Part shown: positions 44,711 to 53,070 of the stretch, in pieces
How the letters are laid out: each line of letters begins with the position of its first letter
Position numbering within the stretch: position 1 is the stretch's first letter
NCBI RefSeq assembly: GCF_030159255.1
Contig: NZ_BSCT01000007.1
Span: forward strand, 62,001-126,000
Origin: Bradyrhizobium sp. SSBR45G
GTDB lineage: Bacteria > Pseudomonadota > Alphaproteobacteria > Rhizobiales > Xanthobacteraceae
Length of the DNA: 64,000 bases
Direction: 5' to 3'
Notes under the pieces: model-generated
What the model was told of the DNA's origin: nothing
Databases searched by the model: none
The model's input: only the letters and a program-made list of their open reading frames with translations
Translations under genes and position numbers: made by a program

Positions 44711-44971
44711 GTGAACCGCGCCCTTCTCGGCGAGGTGTCGGCGTCACTGCGGGAGGTTCAATATTCGTTCAGTGACGGCAACATCGACATCTTCTGTGTC
44801 TTTGACGGCGAGATCTCCGAGGATGACCGGGAATCGATGAGCTGCGTCGCGACGGAGGTGACGGCCGACTTTCCGAACGTGACCGTTCAGGAGCATTGCC
44901 TGCGGATCGACGTGCCAGACCCGGTACCGAATCTACCTGGCCGCGTCACCGTCTTCGCGCGGAAAGAGTAG
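44711..44971 (+). CDS. small hypothetical protein, immunity-like
   Basis: The last 86 residues of this frame (from GTG 44711, VNRALLGEVSASLREV) read as a compact acidic alpha/beta protein: FCVFDGEISEDDRESMSC, then VATEVTADFPN and RIDVPDPVP. I recall similar small proteins of unknown function in many bacteria, some near polymorphic toxin immunity genes. The frame is open to GTG 44519, which would add a basic and then hydrophobic segment of doubtful reality. GC content is lower than in the neighbours. Start and function are uncertain. Confidence 0.5.
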   Translation: MNRALLGEVSASLREVQYSFSDGNIDIFCVFDGEISEDDRESMSCVATEVTADFPNVTVQEHCLRIDVPDPVPNLPGRVTVFARKE

Positions 44972-45047
44972 GTCTTGAACGACGAGTCATCACGGCGATC
45001 ACGTTCGATCCCGCGGCGCTCATGGCCTTTGATCAAGAGCGAGCCTC

Positions 45048-45746
45048 ATGACCCACGCCGAACAGATCTTCGACTATCGCTTTCCGAGCGTCGATTATCC
45101 CATCGTGACGGTGTCACGGCGGTTGGCCGAACTGGCGGCGAGCCATGGCTGGACCGTCGAGACGTGGGACGAGGATGGCCTCGGCGAAGCATCGGGGGTG
45201 ATCCTGAGGCTCGCCTCGGGCCGCACCATTTTTCTCCTGGAGTTGCGCCACCTGATCGAACATCATCGCGAAAAAGGGCCAACGGTCTATATCGATGGCT
45301 CGGAGCTCGCCTTGCGCGGCGTTGCCGTATTGCTCGCAGAAATCCTGACGACGCTTGGACTGACGCAGCAAGACGCCGAATGGTTCGCCCCAGCGGAAAG
45401 TCAACAAGCCTCCATCGACATGTTGAAGATACTGCCGCCGCTGCTGCCGCCTCCCCATGGGCCACCAGACAGCTACATTCGTCTGAACAACCCTCCGGAC
45501 GCGAAGTCCGAGATCGAGTGTTATGGCGAACTCGATCGCGACCGCATTCCGCTGCGGTGGATCAAGCAGTATCGCGACGGCCGTCTTCAAATCTGCAGCT
45601 ACACTCACAGGAGCTGGCCCGTCGTGATGCCCAAAGGCGCGATTTCATCCGTCGCCGAGATCAATGCCACCAGCGGATTTTCCGCGCGCGAGATCTCCGC
45701 CGCCGAATTCGAAGCGGTGTGGCGGAAAGCGCAGGGCTTCAAGTGA
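45048..45746 (+). CDS. hypothetical protein with DUF6881-like C-terminal domain
   Basis: This 232-residue soluble protein starts at ATG 45048. The N-terminal 110 residues are a mixed fold with no family I know. The C-terminal 85 residues (DSYIRLNNPP, ECYGELDRDRIPLRWIKQYRDGRL, then EISAAEFEAVWRKA; quoted in parts) resemble the DUF6881 family, found among candidate immunity proteins. It is 76 bp downstream of another immunity-like gene and has the same lower GC. No toxin gene is adjacent. Confidence 0.6.
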   Translation: MTHAEQIFDYRFPSVDYPIVTVSRRLAELAASHGWTVETWDEDGLGEASGVILRLASGRTIFLLELRHLIEHHREKGPTVYIDGSELALRGVAVLLAEILTTLGLTQQDAEWFAPAESQQASIDMLKILPPLLPPPHGPPDSYIRLNNPPDAKSEIECYGELDRDRIPLRWIKQYRDGRLQICSYTHRSWPVVMPKGAISSVAEINATSGFSAREISAAEFEAVWRKAQGFK

Positions 45747-45923
45747 TCAGCGAGACCTAACGTCGCGGAGACCGCGGCTGTTCTCAAAGCCCTTGTTTTG
45801 CGGGCCCAGACAAGTTTGGAAACTCTCTAAGAGCAATTCCAGCCGCCGCTCCGTTGACACAATCCGCCCGTTGCCGTCTCCAATGATCCCACGATGCATC
45901 GTATTTGTTCATTGGAGGGATTG

Positions 45924-46202
45924 ATGAGACTGACCACCGCCGCCGTGATCGGCGCTGCAATCGCTGGCTTCGCCATCTCGCCGGCCATGGCCGACGGCTA
46001 CAAGACCTGCACCAAGCTCGACAAGGCGCAGTGGAAGCCGGCCACCGAGGCCGAGGCGAAGGCCAAGGAGGCGGGCTACGAGGTGCGCCGCTCCAAGGTC
46101 GAGGGCACCTGCTACGAGGTGTATGGCGTCAAGGGCGGCAAGCTCTACGAGCTGTTCTACAGCCCGGAGGACCTCAGCCTGAAGCACACCATCGCCAAGT
46201 AG
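45924..46202 (+). CDS. exported PepSY-like protein
   Basis: This 92-residue protein starts at ATG 45924, with GGAGGG four to five bases upstream. A signal peptide ends at AMA-DGYKTC. The mature 70 residues form one PepSY-type domain, with Cys at TC and GTC probably disulfide bonded: EAKAKEAGYEVRRSKVEG, then CYEVYGVKGGKLYELFY. It sits just before a cytochrome b561 gene, a pairing seen for PepSY proteins in electron transfer or redox sensing. Confidence 0.82.
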   Translation: MRLTTAAVIGAAIAGFAISPAMADGYKTCTKLDKAQWKPATEAEAKAKEAGYEVRRSKVEGTCYEVYGVKGGKLYELFYSPEDLSLKHTIAK

Positions 46203-46225
46203 TCAGCGCCAAGTAGTTGGCGTCC

Positions 46226-46248
46226 GGCGTGCAGATCCTCTGCACGCC
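46226..46248. other. hairpin between pepSY-like and cytochrome b genes
   Basis: Perfect 10 bp arms GGCGTGCAGA/TCTGCACGCC surround a TCC loop, 14 bp before the cytochrome start and without a T tract. It may adjust expression between the two genes or stabilise the upstream message. Confidence 0.55.
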
Positions 46249-46262
46249 GCGATGGGACGGCC

Positions 46263-46865
46263 ATGCACGGAACAGCTCCCAAACCGACCGGCCAGCGTGA
46301 CCCGGATCCTGCCCAGACCGTGCAGGTCTGGGACCTGCCGCTGCGTCTGTGGCACTGGTGGCTTGCCGTGCTGGTGCTCGTCGCCTGGGTGACGCCGAAC
46401 GTCCATGACGGCCTGCACCGGACCGCCGGCTACGCGATCCTCGGACTGCTCGCCTTCCGCCTGATCTGGGGCTTCATCGGCACGCGGCATTCGCGCTTTC
46501 GCAGCCTCGGCGCCCGGCTGCGCGCCACGCCCGCTTATCTGTGGAATCTGCGGCACGGCATGACCGGGCGCTATCTCGGCCTCAACCCCGCCGGCACCGC
46601 GATGCAGCTGGCGCTGCTGCTCGTGCTGATCATCTCCGCCGTGACCGGCGCGATGCAGGTGACGGTGCGCTTCTTCGGCATCTGGTGGGTCGAGGACACC
46701 CACGCGGTGACGTCGAACCTGCTGATCCCGCTTGTCGTGCTGCATGTCCTCGGTGTCGTGCTGGTCGGCCGGCTGCAGCGCGAGAACCTCGCGCGCGCGA
46801 TGCTCACGGGGCGCAAGCTGCTGCGGCGCAGCCCTCGCAAAGAGACCACGCCCGCCAATCGCTGA
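46263..46865 (+). CDS. cytochrome b561-type membrane protein
   Basis: This 200-residue protein has four membrane helices. Heme-ligand candidates are His in RLWHWW (first helix), DGLHRTAGY (second), and LVVLHVLGVV (fourth). It fits the cytochrome b561 / Ni-Fe hydrogenase b-subunit family and passes electrons between the quinone pool and a periplasmic partner. The PepSY-like protein 60 bp upstream may be that partner. No hydrogenase genes are nearby. Confidence 0.86.
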   Translation: MHGTAPKPTGQRDPDPAQTVQVWDLPLRLWHWWLAVLVLVAWVTPNVHDGLHRTAGYAILGLLAFRLIWGFIGTRHSRFRSLGARLRATPAYLWNLRHGMTGRYLGLNPAGTAMQLALLLVLIISAVTGAMQVTVRFFGIWWVEDTHAVTSNLLIPLVVLHVLGVVLVGRLQRENLARAMLTGRKLLRRSPRKETTPANR

Positions 46866-46870
46866 GAAGC

Positions 46871-47050
46871 TCAGCCGCGCACGGCGTAGGGCGTCTGCGC
46901 CAAGCGGTCGGCGCCGATGGCGAGATCGCGCTGCGCGTCCGCGAGCGCCTTTCGCTCGCGCTTTTCCTCGGGCAACGACCAGATCGAATCGTCGGGCGCG
47001 TAGTCCCGGATCAGCCTGGTGCCGCCGACGATGACCTCGATGGTGCTCAT
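46871..47050 (-). CDS. small hypothetical protein, 59 residues
   Basis: The frame from ATG 47050 (MSTIEVIVGGTRLIRDY) to the stop at 46871 encodes a small charged protein with a beta-strand start, then SIWSLPEEKRERKALADAQR, a helix. GGAGC lies about ten bases upstream of the ATG. It is convergent with the cytochrome gene, with five bases between stops. I do not recognise the family. Confidence 0.55.
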   Translation of the reverse strand: MSTIEVIVGGTRLIRDYAPDDSIWSLPEEKRERKALADAQRDLAIGADRLAQTPYAVRG

Positions 47051-47345
47051 GACATCAGCTCCACGAACCCGTGGCGACAGACTACGCCGCGTCGCCGTCA
47101 GCGGCAACGACGGACCGCACGTCATGAGGCCCGGCGGCTTGCCGACGTGGCGATTGCCCTATGAATGACGGCGTTGAGGCGGCGCGCGATGGAACCTCGA
47201 GGCGTTGCACTCAAGACACAGTTCCCGCAAAAGGTGCCAACCACACGCGCTGCGGTGTTGCGCCCGGCCGGCTTGCACCGAACAATCGCAGGTATCGGAT
47301 GCCTGACCGCTCCTGTTCGCAGGAGCTGGGATCTTGGGAGGCCGG

Positions 47346-48380
47346 ATGATGAGCTCGCAGCAGTTCACCACGCGTGCGTTGTGCCGATCCGTTGTCCTCG
47401 CCGGCTGCGTCATGGCGTGGCCTGCAGGGGCCGCCGAACCCGATGCGACGCCGGTCGTCGCGGAGGTCACGGCGTCGACGACGACTGAGCAGATGATGAC
47501 GCAGCCGCCGCCGTCGGAGCCTGCGCTCACCACCGCGTCGATCACCCCCTCGGCTGTCCTGCCGGTGGACGAAACGGCCCCGCCCAGCACGGCGGCCGAA
47601 GCACCTCACTCCATGGTCGCCAGCGTCGACCGCATCGAGATCCTCGACGAATGTCCTGATATCGACGTCTGCGTCGATCGCTATCTGTGGGCGATGTATG
47701 AGCGCGCGCCCAAGCTCGACAAGATCAGGGAGACCGAGCGGCGCGTCGTTACGATCAAGCGCAAGGGCCGCATGGTGAAGGTGACGCGCACGTTCGCGAA
47801 GCTGGTCGACAATGATTTCACCTGGAAGGACCCGAAGGCCGCCGAGCGGATCGGCCGCAGCATGATGGAGTATGTGATCGGCGGCATGGACCGCAGCTTC
47901 AAGCTGAAGCTGTTCCACACGCTCCACGCGGCCGAAGCGGCCGGTCTCGCGCCGGGCATCACCAGCGGCTTCCGCGACGATTATCGGCAGGAGATCGCGA
48001 GCGGGCTGAAGGCCGCCACCAACCGCTCCTATCATGGCGGCAGCCTGCGCGGCGGCTATGGCCACGGCCTCGCCGCCGACATCGTCAGCGTCAACGGCGC
48101 GACCCGCGCACAGCGCTGGGTGGCGACGGAGCAGTTGTGGAAATGGGTCGACGCCAACGGCAAGACTTTCGGCATCGGCCGGCCCTATCTCGATCACGAC
48201 CCGCCGCATGTCGGCCCCGTCGATGGCGAGGAATATGCGAAGCATCGCGGCGCGGCGGTGAAGGTGGCGGCAGCGGAGACGAAGAAGCACAAGCGTATCG
48301 CCGCGCGTCAGGAGCATCACGCCGCCAAGCGCGCAAAGGCGATCCGCGCCTCGGCGCTGGCGTCACGCCGGACGGGGTGA
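47346..48380 (+). CDS. periplasmic M15-like peptidase (DD-carboxypeptidase-type fold)
   Basis: This 344-residue protein has a signal peptide ending PAGAAEP, a low-complexity Pro/Thr/Ala linker to about residue 90, and then a peptidase-like domain: GITSGFRDDYRQ, SYHGGSLRGGYGHGLAADI and LDHDPPHVGP. The GHGLAADI and DPPHV segments resemble the His/Asp/His zinc site of M15 D-Ala-D-Ala carboxypeptidases. The C-terminal 60 residues are rich in Lys, Ala and His. GGGAGG lies just before ATG 47346. It probably trims peptidoglycan. Confidence 0.72.
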   Translation: MMSSQQFTTRALCRSVVLAGCVMAWPAGAAEPDATPVVAEVTASTTTEQMMTQPPPSEPALTTASITPSAVLPVDETAPPSTAAEAPHSMVASVDRIEILDECPDIDVCVDRYLWAMYERAPKLDKIRETERRVVTIKRKGRMVKVTRTFAKLVDNDFTWKDPKAAERIGRSMMEYVIGGMDRSFKLKLFHTLHAAEAAGLAPGITSGFRDDYRQEIASGLKAATNRSYHGGSLRGGYGHGLAADIVSVNGATRAQRWVATEQLWKWVDANGKTFGIGRPYLDHDPPHVGPVDGEEYAKHRGAAVKVAAAETKKHKRIAARQEHHAAKRAKAIRASALASRRTG

Positions 48381-48439
48381 ACGTCACACCCACGGCAGGT
48401 GGCAGCGTCGCGTTGATGTCGCAGAGCGCGCTTCCTCTC

Positions 48440-48521
48440 CGTCATTGCGAGGAGCGAAGCGACGAAGCAATCCAGAGTCGCGCGTGACGCCCTGGATTGC
48501 TTCGCTGCGCTCGCAATGACG
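48440..48521. repeat. 82 bp inverted repeat (CGTCATTGCGA ends)
   Basis: The left arm starts CGTCATTGCGAGGAGCGAAG and the right arm ends with the matching TCGCAATGACG; an inner AGCAATCCAG pairs with CTGGATTGCT. It is a long intergenic hairpin of a family that I recall as common in Bradyrhizobium and relatives. It lies between convergent genes. Confidence 0.8.
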
Positions 48522-48554
48522 ACTGCGACAGCTTTGTCAGAGCATCGATGACCA

Positions 48555-48584
48555 CAAAACAAAAAGCCGGGGCAATGCCCCGGC
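48555..48584 (-). terminator. intrinsic terminator of ahcY
   Basis: Read on the minus strand, a GCCGGGGC/GCCCCGGC stem with an ATT loop is followed by TTTTTGTTTTG. It lies 33 bp beyond the ahcY stop. Confidence 0.9.
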
Positions 48585-48617
48585 CTTCGCTGTCTCCGCC
48601 GCGCGTTGCGCCGGATA

Positions 48618-50039
48618 TCAGTAGCGGTAGTGGTCCGACTTGAACGGGCCTTCCTGCTTGACGCCGATATAGGAGGCCTGGTCGGGGCGCAGCTTGGTGA
48701 GGTTCACGCCGATCTTGGCGAGATGCAGCATGGCCACCTTCTCGTCGAGCGACTTCGGCAGCACGTAGACTTCCTTCTTGTACTTGCCGTCCTTGTTGTT
48801 GGCGTAGAGCTCGATCTGCGCCAGCGTCTGGTTGGTGAACGACGCCGACATCACGAAGGACGGGTGGCCCATCGCGTTGCCGAGGTTCACGAGGCGGCCT
48901 TCAGACAGCAGGATCATGCGCTTGCCGTCGGCGAAGGTGATCTCGTCGACCTGCGGCTTGATGTTGGTCCACTTCAGGTTCTTCAGCGAGGCCACCTGGA
49001 TCTCGTTGTCGAAATGGCCGATGTTGCAGACGATGGCGCGATCCTTCATCGCGCGCATGTGCTCGATGGTGATGATGTCCTTGTTGCCCGTGGCGGTCAC
49101 GAAGATGTCGGCACGCGGGGCCGCGTCTTCCATCGTCACGACCTCATAGCCCTCCATCGCCGCCTGCAGCGCGCAGATCGGATCGATCTCGGAGACCATG
49201 ACGCGGCAGCCGGCCTGGCGCAGCGAGGCGGCCGAGCCCTTGCCGACGTCGCCGAAGCCGGCGACCATCGCGACCTTGCCCGACATCATGACGTCGGTGC
49301 CGCGGCGGATGCCGTCGACCAGCGACTCGCGGCAGCCATAGAGGTTGTCGAACTTCGACTTGGTGACGCTGTCATTGACGTTGATGGCGGGCCAGAGCAG
49401 CGTGCCGGCCTTCTGCATGTCGTAGAGACGGTGCACGCCCGTGGTGGTCTCTTCCGAGACGCCCTTGATCGACTGTGCAATGGCCGCGAAGTAGCCCTTC
49501 GGCTTCTCCTTGAGCTGCTTCTTCAGCAGCGCGAAGAACACCTCCTCCTCCTCCGAGGCAGGCTTGTCGAGGAACGCCGTGTCGCCGTTCTCGGCGCGCA
49601 GCCCGAGATGGACGTACATCGTGGCGTCGCCGCCGTCATCGAGGATCATGTTGGGATGGCCGCCGCCGTGCCAGTCGAATAGCTTGGCAGTGTAGTCCCA
49701 ATAGTCGACCAGCGTCTCGCCCTTGATGGCGAACACCGGAATGCCGGCGGCGGCGATTGCCGCCGCGGCATGGTCCTGGGTCGAATAGATGTTGCAGGAG
49801 ACCCAGCGGATGTCGGCGCCGAGCGCCTTCAGCGTCTCGATCAGCACCGCGGTCTGGATGGTCATGTGCAAGGAGCCCGCGATGCGCGCGCCCTTGAGCG
49901 GCTGCTGCGGGCCATATTCCTCGCGCGTCGCCATCAGGCCGGGCATCTCGGTCTCAGCGAGCGAGATCTCCTTGCGGCCGAACTCGGCGAGCGACATGTC
50001 CTTGACGATGTAGTCGTTAAAACCTGGCTTGGCGGTCAT
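48618..50039 (-). CDS. ahcY: adenosylhomocysteinase
   Basis: This 473-residue cytosolic enzyme splits S-adenosylhomocysteine into adenosine and homocysteine and so relieves product inhibition of methyltransferases. NAD binding is at [17 protein letters not shown], with [14 protein letters not shown] near the N-terminus and ATGNKDII in the domain. The length includes the roughly 40-residue insertion usual in proteobacterial forms. The ribosome site AGGAA precedes ATG 50039. metK is upstream on the same strand across 274 bp rich in hairpins. Confidence 0.96.
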   Translation of the reverse strand: MTAKPGFNDYIVKDMSLAEFGRKEISLAETEMPGLMATREEYGPQQPLKGARIAGSLHMTIQTAVLIETLKALGADIRWVSCNIYSTQDHAAAAIAAAGIPVFAIKGETLVDYWDYTAKLFDWHGGGHPNMILDDGGDATMYVHLGLRAENGDTAFLDKPASEEEEVFFALLKKQLKEKPKGYFAAIAQSIKGVSEETTTGVHRLYDMQKAGTLLWPAINVNDSVTKSKFDNLYGCRESLVDGIRRGTDVMMSGKVAMVAGFGDVGKGSAASLRQAGCRVMVSEIDPICALQAAMEGYEVVTMEDAAPRADIFVTATGNKDIITIEHMRAMKDRAIVCNIGHFDNEIQVASLKNLKWTNIKPQVDEITFADGKRMILLSEGRLVNLGNAMGHPSFVMSASFTNQTLAQIELYANNKDGKYKKEVYVLPKSLDEKVAMLHLAKIGVNLTKLRPDQASYIGVKQEGPFKSDHYRY

Positions 50040-50313
50040 GTGGGTTTCCTGGTCGGATGTATTCGGACGGGGTCGTGACGAAACGAAAAGAGACGCGTCG
50101 AGGCGCAGTCTGGATCACCGTCCCCGGACTTTCGGGGATAGGAGACGGCGGCCTTCTGCCGCCGTCCTTGGCTCAGTCAAACCGATGCATGGCATCGGTC
50201 ATGGGATAAGGGCAGCCGCACGCATGGTGCGAACTGTTGGCCCTGCCCCCACCCGGACTGCATTGATCGATGCAATCCGATCTCTCCCCGCGAGCGGGGA
50301 GAGATCAAGACGG
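50040..50313 (-). other. hairpin-rich region between metK and ahcY
   Basis: On the transcribed strand this 274 bp gap holds at least three clear hairpins: GACGGCGG/CCGCCGTC (50144-50166), ACCGATGC/GCATCGGT (50181-50199) and the 28 bp palindrome at 50279-50306. It probably contains the end of the metK message and the leader of ahcY. It does not match the SAM or SAH riboswitch consensus motifs I know. Confidence 0.5.
50279..50306. repeat. CTCCCC-type hairpin repeat, copy 3
   Basis: Perfect 13 bp arms GATCTCTCCCCGC/GCGGGGAGAGATC with a two-base centre, eight bases after the metK stop. It belongs to the same family as 24359-24385 and 38245-38277 and may stabilise the metK 3' end. Confidence 0.75.
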
Positions 50314-51510
50314 TTACACCGCGCGCTTGAGCGCCTCGACGAGGTCGGTCTTCTCCCAGGAGAAGCCGCCCTCATTGTCCGGGGTGCGGCCGAAATGGCC
50401 GTAGGACGAGGTGCGCGCGTAGATCGGGCGGTTGAGGTCGAGATGGGTGCGGATACCGCGCGGCGTCAGGTCCATCGCCTGCGCGGCAGCCTTCTCGAGC
50501 ACGTCCTCTGACACCTTCCCGGTCCCGTGAGTGTCGATGTAGATCGACAGCGGCCGCGCCACGCCGATCGCATAGGCGAGCTGCAGGGTGCAGCGGTCGG
50601 CGAGGCCGGCGGCGACGATGTTCTTGGCGACGTAGCGCGCGGCATAGGCCGCGGAGCGATCGACCTTGGTTGGGTCCTTGCCCGAGAAGGCGCCGCCGCC
50701 ATGCGGGGCCGCACCACCATAGGTGTCGACGATGATCTTGCGGCCGGTCAGACCCGCGTCGCCATCGGGACCGCCGATGAAGAACTTGCCGGTCGGGTTG
50801 ATGTGCCAGATCGTCTTCGCGTTGATCCAGCCTTCGGGCAGCGCCTTGCGCACGTAGGGCTCGACGCGCTCGCGGACCTGCGCCGAGGTCATGTCCTCGA
50901 CCAGATGCTGATGCGACACCACGATCTCGCGCACGCCGACCGGCTTGCCGTTCTCATACTGCACGGTGACCTGGCTCTTGGAATCCGGACCGAGCACCTT
51001 CTCGACGCCGGCATGGCGGGCTTCCGAGATCAGCCGCAGGATCTTGTGGGCGTAGAAGATCGGCGCCGGCATCAAATCGGGCGTTTCGTTGGTCGCGTAA
51101 CCGAACATGATGCCCTGGTCGCCGGCGCCCTCTTCCTTGACTTCGCCGGGCTGCAGCGCGTCGACGCCCTGCGCGATGTCGGCCGACTGCGGATGCAGCA
51201 GGATCTCGATGTCGCAGGTCTTCCAGTGGAAGCCCTGCTGCTCGTAGCCGATGTCCTTGATGGCCTCGCGGACGACGTGCTCGATGTGCTCGTTGGTCAC
51301 CGACGACGGGCCGCGGGTCTCACCGGCGATCACGACCTTGTTGGTGGTGGCGAGCGTCTCGCAGGCGGCGCGGATCTGCCACGGGTCAATGCCGGCCTTC
51401 GGCCCTTCGCGGTAGAACAGATCGACGATCTCGTCGGAAATACGGTCGCAGACCTTGTCCGGATGGCCTTCGGACACCGACTCCGAGGTGAACAGATAAG
51501 ACGCGCGCAT
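50314..51510 (-). CDS. metK: S-adenosylmethionine synthetase
   Basis: This 398-residue enzyme makes S-adenosylmethionine from ATP and methionine. ATG 51510 puts [20 protein letters not shown] at the N-terminus, the usual family start. [10 protein letters not shown] and [16 protein letters not shown] are the hexapeptide and P-loop-like signatures. AAGGGG precedes the start. The gene 55 bp upstream on the same strand encodes a helix-turn-helix/methyltransferase fusion that could respond to its product. Confidence 0.96.
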   Translation of the reverse strand: MRASYLFTSESVSEGHPDKVCDRISDEIVDLFYREGPKAGIDPWQIRAACETLATTNKVVIAGETRGPSSVTNEHIEHVVREAIKDIGYEQQGFHWKTCDIEILLHPQSADIAQGVDALQPGEVKEEGAGDQGIMFGYATNETPDLMPAPIFYAHKILRLISEARHAGVEKVLGPDSKSQVTVQYENGKPVGVREIVVSHQHLVEDMTSAQVRERVEPYVRKALPEGWINAKTIWHINPTGKFFIGGPDGDAGLTGRKIIVDTYGGAAPHGGGAFSGKDPTKVDRSAAYAARYVAKNIVAAGLADRCTLQLAYAIGVARPLSIYIDTHGTGKVSEDVLEKAAAQAMDLTPRGIRTHLDLNRPIYARTSSYGHFGRTPDNEGGFSWEKTDLVEALKRAV

Positions 51511-51565
51511 CAAGCAACCCCTTCTTCGCCGCCCACGGCGGTCGTTTGTATTGATCCCAAGGATG

Positions 51566-52915
51566 TCAGTCGCGACGCCGCGAGATGACGTAGGACTCGT
51601 CGTAGAACCACAGCCCGTTGTGCTTTCGCAGAACCTCTCTGGCGGCGTCGAGCGCACGAGACGAGTGAGCCACCTCGGTCAGGCGGTCTTCCTCGATCTG
51701 CGCGACATACACCGCCGCGTTCCAGGCTGCAAAGGCCGTCGAAGTTCCGATCGCACCGGTGACCTCGTTGGGCAGAGCCTCCATCTCATACCTGAAAATC
51801 GAGCGATTGTCCGCATAGGCGTTAAAATTTAAGTCCCGCCCACTGGAGCCCAGCTCGTACTTGACGGCGCGCAATAGCTCATGCCGGCTGACCGAGAAAG
51901 GATTTTCTCCCGGCCAGACCGCCTGGATGATCTCCAGGCCCGGATCCTGGCCGTGGGAGTGGATTCCGATCAGCCGGCCGCCCGGTTTCAGCGCTCGTGC
52001 CAGCGGTGCGATGATGCGCTTGGCGCGGAAATTCACCGAGGAACGCGCTCGATACGGCTGCGAGGCGATAATCAGGTCGAAATTCGCTTCGACCCGGCCC
52101 GCCCGCGGGATGATGCCGTCGAGCAGGAACCGGTGGTCCTCGCGATAGAGCACCAGCGCGATCGGCCGCTCATAGACCGGCATACCGGTGCGCTGCGAGA
52201 CGTTGGCGCGCCAGTTCTGCTCCAGGAACGGCTTCAGCGCCGTGATCTGGGTCTCGAAATCACCCGACGAATCGCCCTGCAGCACGACCTCGTGCCAGAT
52301 CATCGAGGCCGCCACCGTGGGCGAGGCCGGCGTCAGCCACGGCGCCTCGGCATAGTTCATATTGGTGAACACGAACACGCTGGCCGGATGCTCGAACAGC
52401 CGGTCCGGCACCTTCTCCAGGGTCAGGCGGACATCCTCGAGGCTCAGCTCCTTGCCGGCGACATAGAACGGGATGTGCGGATAGCGGCCATGCATGGTCC
52501 GCAGCACTTTCGACAGCACGGTGCCGTCGCCGACGCCGGCGTCGAACAGCCGCAACGCCGGTGGTCGCGGATGGATGCTGGCGAGCTCGAGGCCGACGCG
52601 CTCGGCCACCACCCGCTTCTCGCTGCAGGTATGCACGAACAGCAGGTATTTCTGGCGGTTTTCGAAGAAGCGGAAATTGCTGCGGGGATCGCGCTTCTCG
52701 GGCACGACGTCGAGGCGCGGCGGCGGCAGGGTGCCGGTGGAGGCCGCGATATAGGCCTGAATGCGATCGAGCGTATCGATCGTGATGCGCTTGCCCTCGC
52801 GCAGCCGCTGCACGAGCTTGCCGTCGTTGACCGCGCGCCGGCCGAACGTCGATTCCGCCATGTCGGACTGGCGGCAGAACTCCGTGATCTGGGCGAGCAG
52901 CTGGTCGTTCTTCAT
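51566..52915 (-). CDS. helix-turn-helix / SAM-methyltransferase fusion protein
   Basis: This is a 449-residue protein. Residues 5-57 look like an XRE-type DNA-binding region: [20 protein letters not shown], then [12 protein letters not shown] and a DRIQAYI helix. From about 115 there is a class I methyltransferase fold with motif [11 protein letters not shown] (125-132 core), a [10 protein letters not shown] strand near the catalytic motif IV position, and [11 protein letters not shown] as motif VI. No substrate can be named. It lies directly upstream of metK and near ahcY, so the SAM-binding domain may act as a sensor or as an enzyme with its own regulation. The caspase-TPR gene starts divergently 155 bp away. 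Confidence 0.72.
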   Translation of the reverse strand: MKNDQLLAQITEFCRQSDMAESTFGRRAVNDGKLVQRLREGKRITIDTLDRIQAYIAASTGTLPPPRLDVVPEKRDPRSNFRFFENRQKYLLFVHTCSEKRVVAERVGLELASIHPRPPALRLFDAGVGDGTVLSKVLRTMHGRYPHIPFYVAGKELSLEDVRLTLEKVPDRLFEHPASVFVFTNMNYAEAPWLTPASPTVAASMIWHEVVLQGDSSGDFETQITALKPFLEQNWRANVSQRTGMPVYERPIALVLYREDHRFLLDGIIPRAGRVEANFDLIIASQPYRARSSVNFRAKRIIAPLARALKPGGRLIGIHSHGQDPGLEIIQAVWPGENPFSVSRHELLRAVKYELGSSGRDLNFNAYADNRSIFRYEMEALPNEVTGAIGTSTAFAAWNAAVYVAQIEEDRLTEVAHSSRALDAAREVLRKHNGLWFYDESYVISRRRD

Positions 52916-53070
52916 CGGCTCAATGGGTGGGAAATCGGAGTGGGCAGATCGCCCCTAGCCCAACCTCCTAGCACCTCCTGCCCACCCATGGGAAGGGCCT
53001 GAACCCGGAACCCTCCGGACGCAACAAACGGGATATGGTTTCCCTGCTCTTCCCGTTCCGGTTTCTGCCG

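Noticed and set aside
51511..51565. SAM/SAH riboswitch before metK
   Set aside because: The 55 bp has a short CCGCC/GGCGG hairpin, but the conserved core sequence of that motif is absent.
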